A DNA stretch of 64,000 nt from Auanema rhodensis (taxonomy: Eukaryota > Nematoda > Chromadorea > Rhabditida > Rhabditidae), in the NCBI GenBank assembly GCA_964057225.1, contig OZ059895.1:23880688-23944687 (forward strand). The letters are read 5' to 3'. Below are positions 1 through 11,088 of this stretch, one piece after another (position 1 is the first letter of the stretch; every line of letters begins with the position of its first letter). The translations under genes were made by a program, and so were the position numbers. The notes under the pieces are model-generated. The model was not told the origin of the DNA, searched no databases, and worked only from the letters and a program-made list of their open reading frames with translations.

Positions 1-8
1 TAAATGTA

Positions 9-14
9 CACGTG
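9..14. other. First CACGTG hexamer of the monomer
   Basis: A second palindromic CACGTG lies 32 bp upstream of the one at 41-46. It overlaps TGTACA (5-10) and is followed by GTGCAC (17-22), giving three overlapping or adjacent self-complementary hexamers in 18 bp. A G12T change (CACTTG) destroys it in a recurring monomer class, for example at 37143, 40135, 43303, 45241, 46121, 48233, 49113, 50169 and 51577. Confidence 0.65.
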
Positions 15-38
15 ATGTGCACTTGGTATGTAACTCGC

Positions 39-48
39 TTCACGTGAA
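39..48. other. 10-bp perfect palindrome with CACGTG core
   Basis: TTCACGTGAA is identical to its own reverse complement and occurs once per monomer, so hundreds of times in the window. The centre is an E-box/G-box hexamer, the class of site bound by bHLH and bZIP proteins in eukaryotes; binding here is only a possibility. Some copies break it: TTGACGTGAA near 1271, 2151 and 4791, CACTTGAA near 9897, 11129 and 13769, and CACGTGGA near 3211 and 7086. Shown for copy 1 as the example. Confidence 0.7.
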
Positions 49-64
49 AGATAAAGAGATGCGG

Positions 65-73
65 TTTTCAAAA
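65..73. other. T4-C-A4 tract
   Basis: TTTT at 65-68 and AAAA at 70-73 flank a single C. Together with the A5 tract at 101-105 and the A3T5 tract at 107-114 this places A/T tracts about 31 and 9 bp apart, near whole helical turns, an arrangement that favours intrinsic curvature. Curvature is inferred, not measured. Variants here define monomer classes: A73G, A76T, T68A, C69 changes and the TTTCCC form. Confidence 0.45.
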
Positions 74-100
74 TTAGATTCCCCATGTCCATATTAGTCT

Positions 101-114
101 AAAAACAAATTTTT
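101..114. other. A5-C-A3T5 tract
   Basis: An A5 run, a C and then AAATTTTT form the longest A/T-only-flanked stretch of the monomer. Class-defining substitutions in it are A104C (CTAAACACAA), A107G (ACGAAT), A108G (ACAGAT) and C106A (a 9-A run at 37061, 40053 and 43221); T100A, immediately upstream, extends the A-run to six. All are length-preserving. Confidence 0.5.
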
Positions 115-126
115 ATTGATATTGGT

Positions 127-141
127 TCATGGTAACCATGA
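127..141. other. 15-bp dyad TCATGGT-A-ACCATGA
   Basis: Two 7-bp arms flank a single central A at position 134; the middle is GGTAACC. The outermost pair is lost in the very common T127G class (GTGCATGG), leaving 6-bp arms. The T139C class (ACCACGAC) breaks an inner pair, and rarer changes at 132, 136 and 137 also break it. The dyad resembles the short non-B-DNA-prone symmetries reported in centromeric satellites that lack a CENP-B box, but a role here is not shown. Confidence 0.6.
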
Positions 142-160
142 CTTTGAAATTTACGTGAAC

Positions 161-180
161 TTTAATTTATGCTAATTAAA
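161..180. other. AT-rich inverted repeat across the monomer junction
   Basis: TTTAATT (161-167) and AATTAAA (174-180, the last four bases belonging to the next copy) are perfect complements around the loop TATGCT. This is among the most conserved segments of the array. The changes I noticed fall in the loop (G171T in the copies ending near 44880, 45584 and 45760, G171A near 46459), apart from one arm change, T167C at 50503. Confidence 0.6.
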
Positions 181-704
181 TGTACACGTGATGTGCACTT
201 GGTATGTAACTCGCTTCACGTGAAAGATGAAGAGATGCGGTTTTCAAAAATAGATTCCCCATGTCCATATTAGTCTAAAAACAAATTTTTATTGATATTG
301 GTTCATGGTAACCATGACTTTGAAATTTACGTGAACTTTAATTTATGCTAATTAAATGTACACGTGATGTGCACTTGGTATGTAACTCGCTTCACGTGAA
401 AGATAAAGAGATGCGGTTCTCAAAATTAGATTCCCCATGTCCATATTAGTCTAAAAACAAATTTTTATTGATATTGCTTCATGGTAACCATGACTTTGAA
501 ATTTACGTGAACTTTAATTTATGCTAATTAAATGTACACGTGATGTGCACTTGGTATGTAACTCGCTTCACGTGAAAGATAAAGAGATGCGGTTTTCAAA
601 ATTAGATTCCCCATGTCCATATTAGTCTAAAAACAAATTTTTATTGATATTGGTTCATGGTAACCATGACTTTGAATTTTACGTGAACTTTAATTTATGC
701 TAAT

Positions 705-1584
705 TAAATGTACACGTGATGTGCACTTGGTATGTAACTCGCTTCACGTAAAAGATAAAGAAATGCGGTTTTCAAAATTAGATTCCCCATGTCCATATTA
801 GTCTAAAAACAAATTTTTATTGATATTGGTTCATGGTAACCATGACTTTGAAATTTACGTGAACTTTAATTTATGCTAATTAAATGTACACGTGATGTGC
901 ACTTGGTATGTAACTCGCTTCACGTGAAAGATAAAGAGATGCGGTTTTCAAAATTAGATTTCCCATGTCCATATTAGTCTAAAAACAAATTTTTATTGTT
1001 ATTGGTTCATGGTAACCATGACTTTGAAATTTACGTGAACTTTAATTTATGCTAATTAAATGTACACGTGATGTGCACTTGGTATGTAACTCGCTTCACG
1101 TGAAAGATAAAGAGATGCGGTTTTCAAAATTAGATTCCCCATGTCCATATTAGTCTAAAAACAAATTTTTATTGATATTGGTTCATGGTAACCATGACTT
1201 TGAAATTTACGTGAACTTTAATTTATGCTAATTAAATGTACACGTGATGTGCACTTGGTATGTAACTCGCTTGACGTGAAAGATAAAGAGATGCGGTTTT
1301 CAAAATTAGATTCCCCATGTCCATATTAGTCTAAAAACAAATTTTTATTGATATTAGTTCATGGTAACCATGACTTTGAAATTTACGTGAACTTTAATTT
1401 ATGCTAATTAAATGTACACGTGATGTGCACTTGGTATGTAACTCGCTTCACGTGAAAGATAAAGAGATGCGGTTTTCAAAATTAGATTCCCCATGTCCAT
1501 ATTAGTCTAAAAACAAATTTTTATTGATATTGGTTCATGGTAACCATGACTTTGAAATTTACGTGAACTTTAATTTATGCTAAT
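705..1584. repeat. 5-mer tandem duplication, left unit (880 bp)
   Basis: Monomers 5-9, with G58A, C81T plus A119T (TTGTTATT), a plain copy, C41G (TTGACGTG) plus G125A, and a plain copy, are followed directly by the same series. The left unit carries an extra G46A (CGTAAAAG) in its first monomer, which the right unit lacks. The second 15-mer copy (4225-5104) has this series once only, and its first monomer has the G46A form. Confidence 0.9.
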
Positions 1585-2464
1585 TAAATGTACACGTGAT
1601 GTGCACTTGGTATGTAACTCGCTTCACGTGAAAGATAAAGAAATGCGGTTTTCAAAATTAGATTCCCCATGTCCATATTAGTCTAAAAACAAATTTTTAT
1701 TGATATTGGTTCATGGTAACCATGACTTTGAAATTTACGTGAACTTTAATTTATGCTAATTAAATGTACACGTGATGTGCACTTGGTATGTAACTCGCTT
1801 CACGTGAAAGATAAAGAGATGCGGTTTTCAAAATTAGATTTCCCATGTCCATATTAGTCTAAAAACAAATTTTTATTGTTATTGGTTCATGGTAACCATG
1901 ACTTTGAAATTTACGTGAACTTTAATTTATGCTAATTAAATGTACACGTGATGTGCACTTGGTATGTAACTCGCTTCACGTGAAAGATAAAGAGATGCGG
2001 TTTTCAAAATTAGATTCCCCATGTCCATATTAGTCTAAAAACAAATTTTTATTGATATTGGTTCATGGTAACCATGACTTTGAAATTTACGTGAACTTTA
2101 ATTTATGCTAATTAAATGTACACGTGATGTGCACTTGGTATGTAACTCGCTTGACGTGAAAGATAAAGAGATGCGGTTTTCAAAATTAGATTCCCCATGT
2201 CCATATTAGTCTAAAAACAAATTTTTATTGATATTAGTTCATGGTAACCATGACTTTGAAATTTACGTGAACTTTAATTTATGCTAATTAAATGTACACG
2301 TGATGTGCACTTGGTATGTAACTCGCTTCACGTGAAAGATAAAGAGATGCGGTTTTCAAAATTAGATTCCCCATGTCCATATTAGTCTAAAAACAAATTT
2401 TTATTGATATTGGTTCATGGTAACCATGACTTTGAAATTTACGTGAACTTTAATTTATGCTAAT
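1585..2464. repeat. 5-mer tandem duplication, right unit (880 bp)
   Basis: Monomers 10-14 match monomers 5-9 at an offset of 880 bp at every class marker (for example TTGACGTG at 1271 and 2151) except position 46 of the first monomer. Either this unit was gained in the first 15-mer or lost from the second; the direction cannot be decided from the window. Confidence 0.88.
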
Positions 2465-3520
2465 TAAATGTACACGTGATGTGCACTTGGTATGTAACTC
2501 GCTTCACGTGAAAGATAAAGAGATGCGGTTTTCAAAATTAGATTCCCCATGTCCATATTATTCTAAAAACAAATTTTTATTGATATTGGTTAATGGTAAC
2601 CATGACTTTGAAATTTACGTGAACTTTAATTTATGCTAATTAAATGTACACGTGATGTGCACTTGATATGTAACTCGCTTCACGTGAAAGATAAAGAGAT
2701 GCGGTTTTCAAAATTAGATTCCCCATGTCCATATTAGTCTAAAAACAAATTTTTATTGATATTGGTGCATGGTAACCATGACTTTGAAATTTACGTGAAC
2801 TTTAATTTATGCTAATTAAATGTACACGTGATGTGCACTTGGTATGTAACTCGCTTCACGTGAAAGATAAAGAGATGCGGTTTTCAAAATTAGATTCCCC
2901 ATGTCCATATTAGTCTAAAAACAGATTTTTATTGATATTGGTGCATGGTAACCATGACTTTGAAATTTACGTGAACTTTAATTTATGCTAATTAAATGTA
3001 CACGTGATGTGCACTTGGTATGTAACTCGCTTCACGTGAAAGATAAAGAGATGCGGTTTTCAAAATTAGATTCCCCATGTACATATTAGTCTAAAAACAA
3101 ATTTTTATTGATATTGGTTCATGGTAACCATGACTTTGAAATTTACGTGAACTTTAATTTATGCTAATTAAATGTACACGTGATGTGCACTTGGTATGTA
3201 ACTCGCTTCACGTGGAAGATAAAGAGATGCGGTTTTCAAAATTAGATTCCCCATGTCCATATTAGTCTAAAAACAAATTTTTATTGATATTGGTGCATGG
3301 TAACCATGACTTTGAAATTTACGTGAACTTTAATTTATGCTAATTAAATGTACACGTGATGTGCACTTGGTATGTAACTCGCTTCACGTGAAAGATAAAG
3401 AGATGCGGTTTTCAAAATTAGATTCCCCATGTCCATATTAGTCGAAAAACAAATTTTTATTGATATTGGTTCATGGTAACCATGACTTTGAAATTTACGT
3501 GAACTTTAATTTATGCTAAT

Positions 3521-6160
3521 TAAATGTACACGTGATGTGCACTTGGTATGTAACTCGCTTCACGTGAAAGATAAAGAGATGCGGTTTTCAAAATTAGATT
3601 CCCCATGTCCATATTAGTCTAAAAACAAATTTTTATTGATATTGGTTCATGGTAACCATGACTTTGAAATTTACGTGAACTTTAATTTATGCTAATTAAA
3701 TGTACACGTGATGTGCACTTGGTATGTAACTCGCTTCACGTGAAAGATGAAGAGATGCGGTTTTCAAAATTAGATTCCCCATGTCCATATTAGTCTAAAA
3801 ACAAATTTTTATTGATATTGGTTCATGGTAACCATGACTTTGAAATTTACGTGAACTTTAATTTATGCTAATTAAATGTACACGTGATGTGCACTTGGTA
3901 TGTAACTCGCTTCACGTGAAAGATAAAGAGATGCGGTTCTCAAAATTAGATTCCCCATGTCCATATTAGTCTAAAAACAAATTTTTATTGATATTGCTTC
4001 ATGGTAACCATGACTTTGAAATTTACGTGAACTTTAATTTATGCTAATTAAATGTACACGTGATGTGCACTTGGTATGTAACTCGCTTCACGTGAAAGAT
4101 AAAGAGATGCGGTTTTCAAAATTAGATTCCCCATGTCCATATTAGTCTAAAAACAAATTTTTATTGATATTGGTTCATGGTAACCATGACTTTGAATTTT
4201 ACGTGAACTTTAATTTATGCTAATTAAATGTACACGTGATGTGCACTTGGTATGTAACTCGCTTCACGTAAAAGATAAAGAAATGCGGTTTTCAAAATTA
4301 GATTCCCCATGTCCATATTAGTCTAAAAACAAATTTTTATTGATATTGGTTCATGGTAACCATGACTTTGAAATTTACGTGAACTTTAATTTATGCTAAT
4401 TAAATGTACACGTGATGTGCACTTGGTATGTAACTCGCTTCACGTGAAAGATAAAGAGATGCGGTTTTCAAAATTAGATTTCCCATGTCCATATTAGTCT
4501 AAAAACAAATTTTTATTGTTATTGGTTCATGGTAACCATGACTTTGAAATTTACGTGAACTTTAATTTATGCTAATTAAATGTACACGTGATGTGCACTT
4601 GGTATGTAACTCGCTTCACGTGAAAGATAAAGAGATGCGGTTTTCAAAATTAGATTCCTCATGTCCATATTAGTCTAAAAACAAATTTTTATTGATATTG
4701 GTTCATGGTAACCATGACTTTGAAATTTACGTGAACTTTAATTTATGCTAATTAAATGTACACGTGATGTGCACTTGGTATGTAACTCGCTTGACGTGAA
4801 AGATAAAGAGATGCGGTTTTCAAAATTAGATTCCCCATGTCCATATTAGTCTAAAAACAAATTTTTATTGATATTAGTTCATGGTAACCATGACTTTGAA
4901 ATTTACGTGAACTTTAATTTATGCTAATTAAATGTACACGTGATGTGCACTTGGTATGTAACTCGCTTCACGTGAAAGATAAAGAGATGCGGTTTTCAAA
5001 ATTAGATTCCCCATGTCCATATTAGTCTAAAAACAAATTTTTATTGATATTGGTTCATGGTAACCATGACTTTGAAATTTACGTGAACTTTAATTTATGC
5101 TAATTAAATGTACACGTGATGTGCACTTGGTATGTAACTCGCTTCACGTGAAAGATAAAGAGATGCGGTTTTCAAAATTAGATTCCCCATGTCCATATTA
5201 TTCTAAAAACAAATTTTTATTGATATTGGTTAATGGTAACCATGACTTTGAAATTTACGTGAACTTTAATTTATGCTAATTAAATGTACACGTGATGTGC
5301 ACTTGATATGTAACTCGCTTCACGTGAAAGATAAAGAGATGCGGTTTTCAAAATTAGATTCCCCATGTCCATATTAGTCTAAAAACAAATTTTTATTGAT
5401 ATTGGTGCATGGTAACCATGACTTTGAAATTTACGTGAACTTTAATTTATGCTAATTAAATGTACACGTGATGTGCACTTGGTATGTAACTCGCTTCACG
5501 TGAAAGATAAAGAGATGCGGTTTTCAAAATTAGATTCCCCATGTCCATATTAGTCTAAAAACAGATTTTTATTGATATTGGTGCATGGTAACCATGACTT
5601 TGAAATTTACGTGAACTTTAATTTATGCTAATTAAATGTACACGTGATGTGCACTTGGTATGTAACTCGCTTCACGTGAAAGATAAAGAGATGCGGTTTT
5701 CAAAATTAGATTCCCCATGTACATATTAGTCTAAAAACAAATTTTTATTGATATTGGTTCATGGTAACCATGACTTTGAAATTTACGTGAACTTTAATTT
5801 ATGCTAATTAAATGTACACGTGATGTGCACTTGGTATGTAACTCGCTTCACGTGGAAGATAAAGAGATGCGGTTTTCAAAATTAGATTCCCCATGTCCAT
5901 ATTAGTCTAAAAACAAATTTTTATTGATATTGGTGCATGGTAACCATGACTTTGAAATTTACGTGAACTTTAATTTATGCTAATTAAATGTACACGTGAT
6001 GTGCACTTGGTATGTAACTCGCTTCACGTGAAAGATAAAGAGATGCGGTTTTCAAAATTAGATTCCCCATGTCCATATTAGTCTAAAAACAAATTTTTAT
6101 TGATATTGGTTCATGGTAACCATGACTTTGAAATTTACGTGAACTTTAATTTATGCTAAT
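3521..6160. repeat. 15-mer HOR, second copy (2640 bp)
   Basis: Monomers 21-35 repeat the marker series of the first 3520 bp without the internal 5-mer expansion. Differences between the two copies are few: T74A at 250 is absent here, C83T is new near 4659, and T100G of copy 20 (near 3444) is absent. The two copies therefore separated very recently relative to the divergence among neighbouring monomers. Confidence 0.9.
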
Positions 6161-6864
6161 TAAATGTACACGTGATGTGCACTTGGTATGTAACTCGCTT
6201 CACGTGAAATATAAAGAGATGCGGTTTTCAAAATTAGATTCCCCATGTCCATATTAGTCTAAAAACAAATTTTTATTGATATTGGTGCATGGTAACCATG
6301 ACTTTGAAATTTACGTGAACTTTAATTTATGCTAATTAAATGTACACGTGATGTGCACTTGGTATGTAACTCGCTTCACGTGAAAGATAAAGAGATGCGG
6401 TTTTCAAAATTAGATTCCCCATGTCCATATTAGTCTAAAAACAAATTTTTATTGATATTGGTTCATGGTAACCATGACTTTGAAATTTACGTGAACTTTA
6501 ATTTATGCTAATTAAATGTACACGTGATGTGCACTTGGTATGTAACTCGCTTCACGTGAAATATAAAGAGATGCGGTTTTCAAAATTAGATTCCCCATGT
6601 CCATATTAGTCTAAAAACAAATTTTTATTGATATTGGTGCATGGTAACCATGACTTTGAAATTTACGTGAACTTTAATTTATGCTAATTAAATGTACACG
6701 TGATGTGCACTTGGTATGTAACTCGCTTCACGTGAAAGATAAAGAGATGCGGTTTTCAAAATTAGATTCCTCATGTCCATATTAGTCTAAAAACAAATTT
6801 TTATTGATATTGGTGCATGGTAACCATGACTTTGAAATTTACGTGAACTTTAATTTATGCTAAT
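6161..6864. repeat. Satellite monomers 36-39, G50T class
   Basis: Monomers 36 and 38 carry G50T (GTGAAATATAAAG), 37 is plain with TTCATGG, and 39 has C83T. The G50T copies recur inside the following 5-mer units, so this stretch is the frayed left edge of that HOR. Confidence 0.75.
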
Positions 6865-8624
6865 TAAATGTACACGTGATGTGCACTTGGTATGTAACTC
6901 GCTTCACGTGAAAGATAAAGAGATGCGGTTTTCAAAATTAGATTCCCCATGTACATATTAGTCTAAAAACAAATTTTTATTGATATTGGTTCATGGTAAC
7001 CATGACTTTGAAATTTACGTGAACTTTAATTTATGCTAATTAAATGTACACGTGATGTGCACTTGGTATGTAACTCGCTTCACGTGGAAGATAAAGAGAT
7101 GCGGTTTTCAAAATTAGATTCCCCATGTCCATATTAGTCTAAAAACAAATTTTTATTGATATTGGTGCATGGTAACCATGACTTTGAAATTTACGTGAAC
7201 TTTAATTTATGCTAATTAAATGTACACGTGATGTGCACTTGGTATGTAACTCGCTTCACGTGAAAGATAAAGAGATGCGATTTTCAAAATTAGATTCCCC
7301 ATGTCCATATTAGTCTAAAAACAAATTTTTATTGATATTGGTGCATGGTAACCATGACTTTGAAATTTACGTGAACTTTAATTTATGCTAATTAAATGTA
7401 CACGTGATGTGCACTTGGTATGTAACTCGCTTCACGTGAAAGATAAAGAGATGCGGTTTTCAAAATTAGATTCCCCATGTCCATATTAGTCTAAAAACAA
7501 ATTTTTATTGATATTGGTTCATGGTAACCATGACTTTGAAATTTACGTGAACTTTAATTTATGCTAATTAAATGTACACGTGATGTGCACTTGGTATGTA
7601 ACTCGCTTCACGTGAAATATAAAGAGATGCGGTTTTCAAAATTAGATTCCCCATGTCCATATTAGTCAAAAAACAAATTTTTATTGATATTGGTGCATGG
7701 TAACCATGACTTTGAAATTTACGTGAACTTTAATTTATGCTAATTAAATGTACACGTGATGTGCACTTGGTATGTAACTCGCTTCACGTGAAAGATAAAG
7801 AGATGCGGTTTTCAAAATTAGATTCCCCATGTACATATTAGTCTAAAAACAAATTTTTATTGATATTGGTTCATGGTAACCATGACTTTGAAATTTACGT
7901 GAACTTTAATTTATGCTAATTAAATGTACACGTGATGTGCACTTGGTATGTAACTCGCTTCACGTGGAAGATAAAGAGATGCGGTTTTCAAAATTAGATT
8001 CCCCATGTCCATATTAGTCTAAAAACAAATTTTTATTGATATTGGTGCATGGTAACCATGACTTTGAAATTTACGTGAACTTTAATTTATGCTAATTAAA
8101 TGTACACGTGATGTGCACTTGGTATGTAACTCGCTTCACGTGAAAGATAAAGAGATGCGATTTTCAAAATTAGATTCCCCATGTCCATATTAGTCTAAAA
8201 ACAAATTTTTATTGATATTGGTGCATGGTAACCATGACTTTGAAATTTACGTGAACTTTAATTTATGCTAATTAAATGTACACGTGATGTGCACTTGGTA
8301 TGTAACTCGCTTCACGTGAAAGATAAAGAGATGCGGTTTTCAAAATTAGATTCCCCATGTCCATATTAGTCTAAAAACAAATTTTTATTGATATTGGTTC
8401 ATGGTAACCATGACTTTGAAATTTACGTGAACTTTAATTTATGCTAATTAAATGTACACGTGATGTGCACTTGGTATGTAACTCGCTTCACGTGAAATAT
8501 AAAGAGATGCGGTTTTCAAAATTAGATTCCCCATGTCCATATTAGTCTAAAAACAAATTTTTATTGATATTGGTGCATGGTAACCATGACTTTGAAATTT
8601 ACGTGAACTTTAATTTATGCTAAT
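6865..8624. repeat. 5-mer HOR, two tandem units (2 x 880 bp)
   Basis: Monomers 40-44 and 45-49 carry the same ordered markers: C89A (GTACATATT), A47G (CGTGGAAG), G64A (ATGCGATT), a plain TTCATGG copy and G50T. All recur at exactly 880 bp (for example GCGATT near 7280 and 8160). The last monomer of the first unit has an added T100A that the second lacks. Monomers 50-52 (8625-9152) then repeat the C83T, C89A, A47G series of monomers 39-41. Confidence 0.88.
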
Positions 8625-9680
8625 TAAATGTACACGTGATGTGCACTTGGTATGTAACTCGCTTCACGTGAAAGATAAAGAGATGCAGTTTTCAAAATTA
8701 GATTCCTCATGTCCATATTAGTCTAAAAACAAATTTTTATTGATATTGGTGCATGGTAACCATGACTTTGAAATTTACGTGAACTTTAATTTATGCTAAT
8801 TAAATGTACACGTGATGTGCACTTGGTATGTAACTCGCTTCACGTGAAAGATAAAGAGATGCGGTTTTCAAAATTAGATTCCCCATGTACATATTAGTCT
8901 AAAAACAAATTTTTATTGATATTGGTTCATGGTAACCATGACTTTGAAATTTACGTGAACTTTAATTTATGCTAATTAAATGTACACGTGATGTGCACTT
9001 GGTATGTAACTCGCTTCACGTGGAAGATAAAGAGATGCGGTTTTCAAAATTAGATTCCCCATGTCCATATTAGTCTAAAAACAAATTTTTATTGATATTG
9101 GTGCATGGTAACCATGACTTTGAAATTTACGTGAACTTTAATTTATGCTAATTAAATGTACACGTGATGTGCACTTGGTATGTAACTCGCTTCACGTGAA
9201 AGATAAAGAGATGCGGTTTTCAAAATTAGATTCCCCATGTCCATATTAGTCTAAAAACAAATTTTTATTGATATTGGTGCATGGTAACCATGACTTTGAA
9301 ATTTACGTGAACTTTAATTTATGCTAATTAAATGTACACGTGATGTGCACTTGGTATGTAACTCGCTTCACGTGAAAGATAAAGAGATGCGGTTTTCAAA
9401 ATTAGATTCCCCATGTCCATATTAGTTCAAAAACAAATTTTTATTGATATTGGTGCATGGTAACCATGACTTTGAAATTTACGTGAACTTTAATTTATGC
9501 TAATTAAATGTACACGTGATGTGCACTTGGTATGTAACTCGCTTCACGTGAAAGATAAAGAGATGCAGTTTTCAAAATTAGATTCCTCATGTCCATATTA
9601 GTCTAAAAAAAAATTTTAATTGATATTGGTGCATGGTAACCATGACTTTGAAATTTACGTGAACTTTAATTTATGCTAAT
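8625..9680. repeat. Satellite monomers 50-55, partial HOR recurrence
   Basis: Monomers 50 and 55 share G63A (ATGCAGTT) with C83T and are 880 bp apart. 51 and 52 repeat the C89A and A47G forms. Monomer 54 shows a dinucleotide swap (TAGTTCAA), and 55 has C106A with T114A, both length-neutral. Confidence 0.75.
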
Positions 9681-9856
9681 TAAATGTACACGTGATGTGC
9701 ACTTGGTATGTAACTCGCTTCACGTGAAAGATAAAGAGATGCGGTTTTCAAAATTAGATTCCCCATGTCCATATTAGTCTAAAAACAAATTCTTATTGAT
9801 ATTGGTGCATTGTAACCATGACTTTGAAATTTACGTGAACTTTAATTTATGCTAAT

Positions 9857-11088
9857 TAAATGTACACGTGATGTGCACTTGGTATGTAACTCGCTTCACT
9901 TGAAAGATAAAGAGATGCGGTTTTCAAAATTAGATTCCCCATGTCCATATTAGTCTAAAAACAAATTTTTATTGATATTGGTTAATGGTAACCATGACTT
10001 TGAAATTTACGTGAACTTTAATTTATGCTAATTAAATGTACACGTGATGTGCACTTGATATGTAACTCGCTTCACGTGAAAGATAAAGAGATGCGGTTTT
10101 CAAAATTAGATTCCCCATGTCCATATTAGTCTAAAAACAAATTTTTATTGATATTGGTGCATGGTAACCATGACTTTGAAATTTACGTGAACTTTAATTT
10201 ATGCTAATTAAATGTACACGTGATGTGCACTTGGTATGTAACTCGCTTCACGTGAAAGATAAAGAGATGCGGTTTTCAAAATTAGATTCCCCATGTCCAT
10301 ATTAGTCTAAAAACAGATTTTTATTGATATTGGTGCATGGTAACCATGACTTTGAAATTTACGTGAACTTTAATTTATGCTAATTAAATGTACACGTGAT
10401 GTGCACTTGGTATGTAACTCGCTTCACGTGAAAGATAAAGAGATGCGGTTTTCAAAATTAGATTCCCCATGTCCATATTAGTCTAAAAACAAATTTTTAT
10501 TGATATTGGTTAATGGTAACCATGACTTTGAAATTTACGTGAACTTTAATTTATGCTAATTAAATGTACACGTGATGTGCACTTGATATGTAACTCGCTT
10601 CACGTGAAAGATAAAGAGATGCGGTTTTCAAAATTAGATTCCCCATGTCCATATTAGTCTAAAAACAAATTTTTATTGATATTGGTGCATGGTAACCATG
10701 ACTTTGAAATTTACGTGAACTTTAATTTATGCTAATTAAATGTACACGTGATGTGCACTTGGTATGTAACTCGCTTCACGTGAAAGATAAAGAGATGCGG
10801 TTTTTAAAATTAGATTTCCCATGTCCATATTAGTCTAAAAACAGATTTTTATTGATATTGGTGCATGTTAACCATGACTTTGAAATTTACGTGAACTTTA
10901 ATTTATGCTAATTAAATGTACACGTGATGTGCACTTGGTATGTAACTCGCTTCACGTGAAAGATAAAGAGATGCGGTTTTCAAAATTAGATTCCCCATGT
11001 ACATATTAGTCTAAAAACAAATTTTTATTGATATTGGTGCATTGTAACCATGACTTTGAAATTTACGTGAACTTTAATTTATGCTAAT
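9857..11088. repeat. 7-mer HOR, first unit (1232 bp)
   Basis: Monomers 57-63. Markers in order: G44T (CACTTGAA) plus C128A (GTTAATGG); G26A; A108G; C128A; G26A; C69T plus C81T plus A108G plus G132T; C89A plus G131T. The trimer C128A, G26A, A108G occurs twice inside it. Every marker but the last monomer's dyad change is repeated 1232 bp downstream. Confidence 0.87.

Larger units (their letters stand above)
1..176. repeat. Reference satellite monomer (copy 1)
   Basis: This is the first complete copy and serves as the numbering frame (1-176) for all variants described here; the start is arbitrary because the window opens inside the array. Composition is about 68% A+T, with 26 C and 30 G on this strand and five CpG sites (11-12, 36-37, 43-44, 62-63, 154-155), close to random expectation. 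Landmarks in order: TGTACA at 5-10, CACGTG at 9-14, GTGCAC at 17-22, CACGTG at 41-46, a T4/A4 pair at 65-73, CCCC at 81-84, an A5 tract at 101-105 and T5 at 110-114, GGTAACC at 131-137, ACGTGA at 153-158, and an AT-rich inverted repeat crossing into the next copy. The most variable sites across the window are 73-76, 83, 100-108 and 125-128. The stretch from about 157 through the junction to about 11 is nearly invariant. Confidence 0.97.
1..3520. repeat. 15-mer HOR, first copy, expanded to 20 monomers
   Basis: Monomers 1-20 carry an ordered set of markers: A53G in copy 2 (near 229), T67C+G125C in copy 3, A149T in copy 4, G46A with G58A in copy 5, C81T with A119T in copy 6, C41G in copy 8, G97T+C128A in copy 15, G26A in copy 16, A108G in copy 17, C89A in copy 18, A47G in copy 19 and T100G in copy 20. 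The same order reappears from 3521 at an offset of 3520 bp for copies 1-9 and of 2640 bp for copies 15-20. This copy is longer because copies 5-9 are followed by a second version of themselves. Confidence 0.9.

Noticed and set aside
124-133. RNA polymerase III B-box resemblance (GGTTC at 124-128)
   Set aside because: Only the first five bases agree, the common GTGC class destroys it, and there is no A-box or tRNA fold nearby.
1-176. CENP-B box
   Set aside because: No match to the TTCG/CGGG core arrangement on either strand; the nearest TTCACG-containing segment is part of a palindrome.
161-176. Yeast-type ARS consensus in the AT-rich junction
   Set aside because: The best alignment (ATTTATGCTAA) has at least two mismatches with the 11-bp consensus, which is unremarkable in DNA this AT-rich.
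1-176. Half-monomer (88-bp) ancestral dimer structure
   Set aside because: The two halves share only short motifs (ACGTGA, CCATG) at unequal offsets; no alignable half-repeat was visible.
161-180. Rho-independent terminator at the junction inverted repeat
   Set aside because: The stem is entirely A/T, is followed by no T-run, and lies in a eukaryotic-type satellite with no gene upstream.
2457-2639. 60-codon open reading frame on the plus strand
   Set aside because: It is ordinary satellite. The frame is open only because G97T turned the TAG present in other copies into TAT-T at 2561. There is no coding signature, and the start and stop both come from the same monomer-junction sequence.
5097-5279. 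Identical 60-codon open reading frame 2640 bp downstream
   Set aside because: It is the matching monomer of the second 15-mer HOR copy, so identity reflects duplication of DNA and not conservation of a protein.
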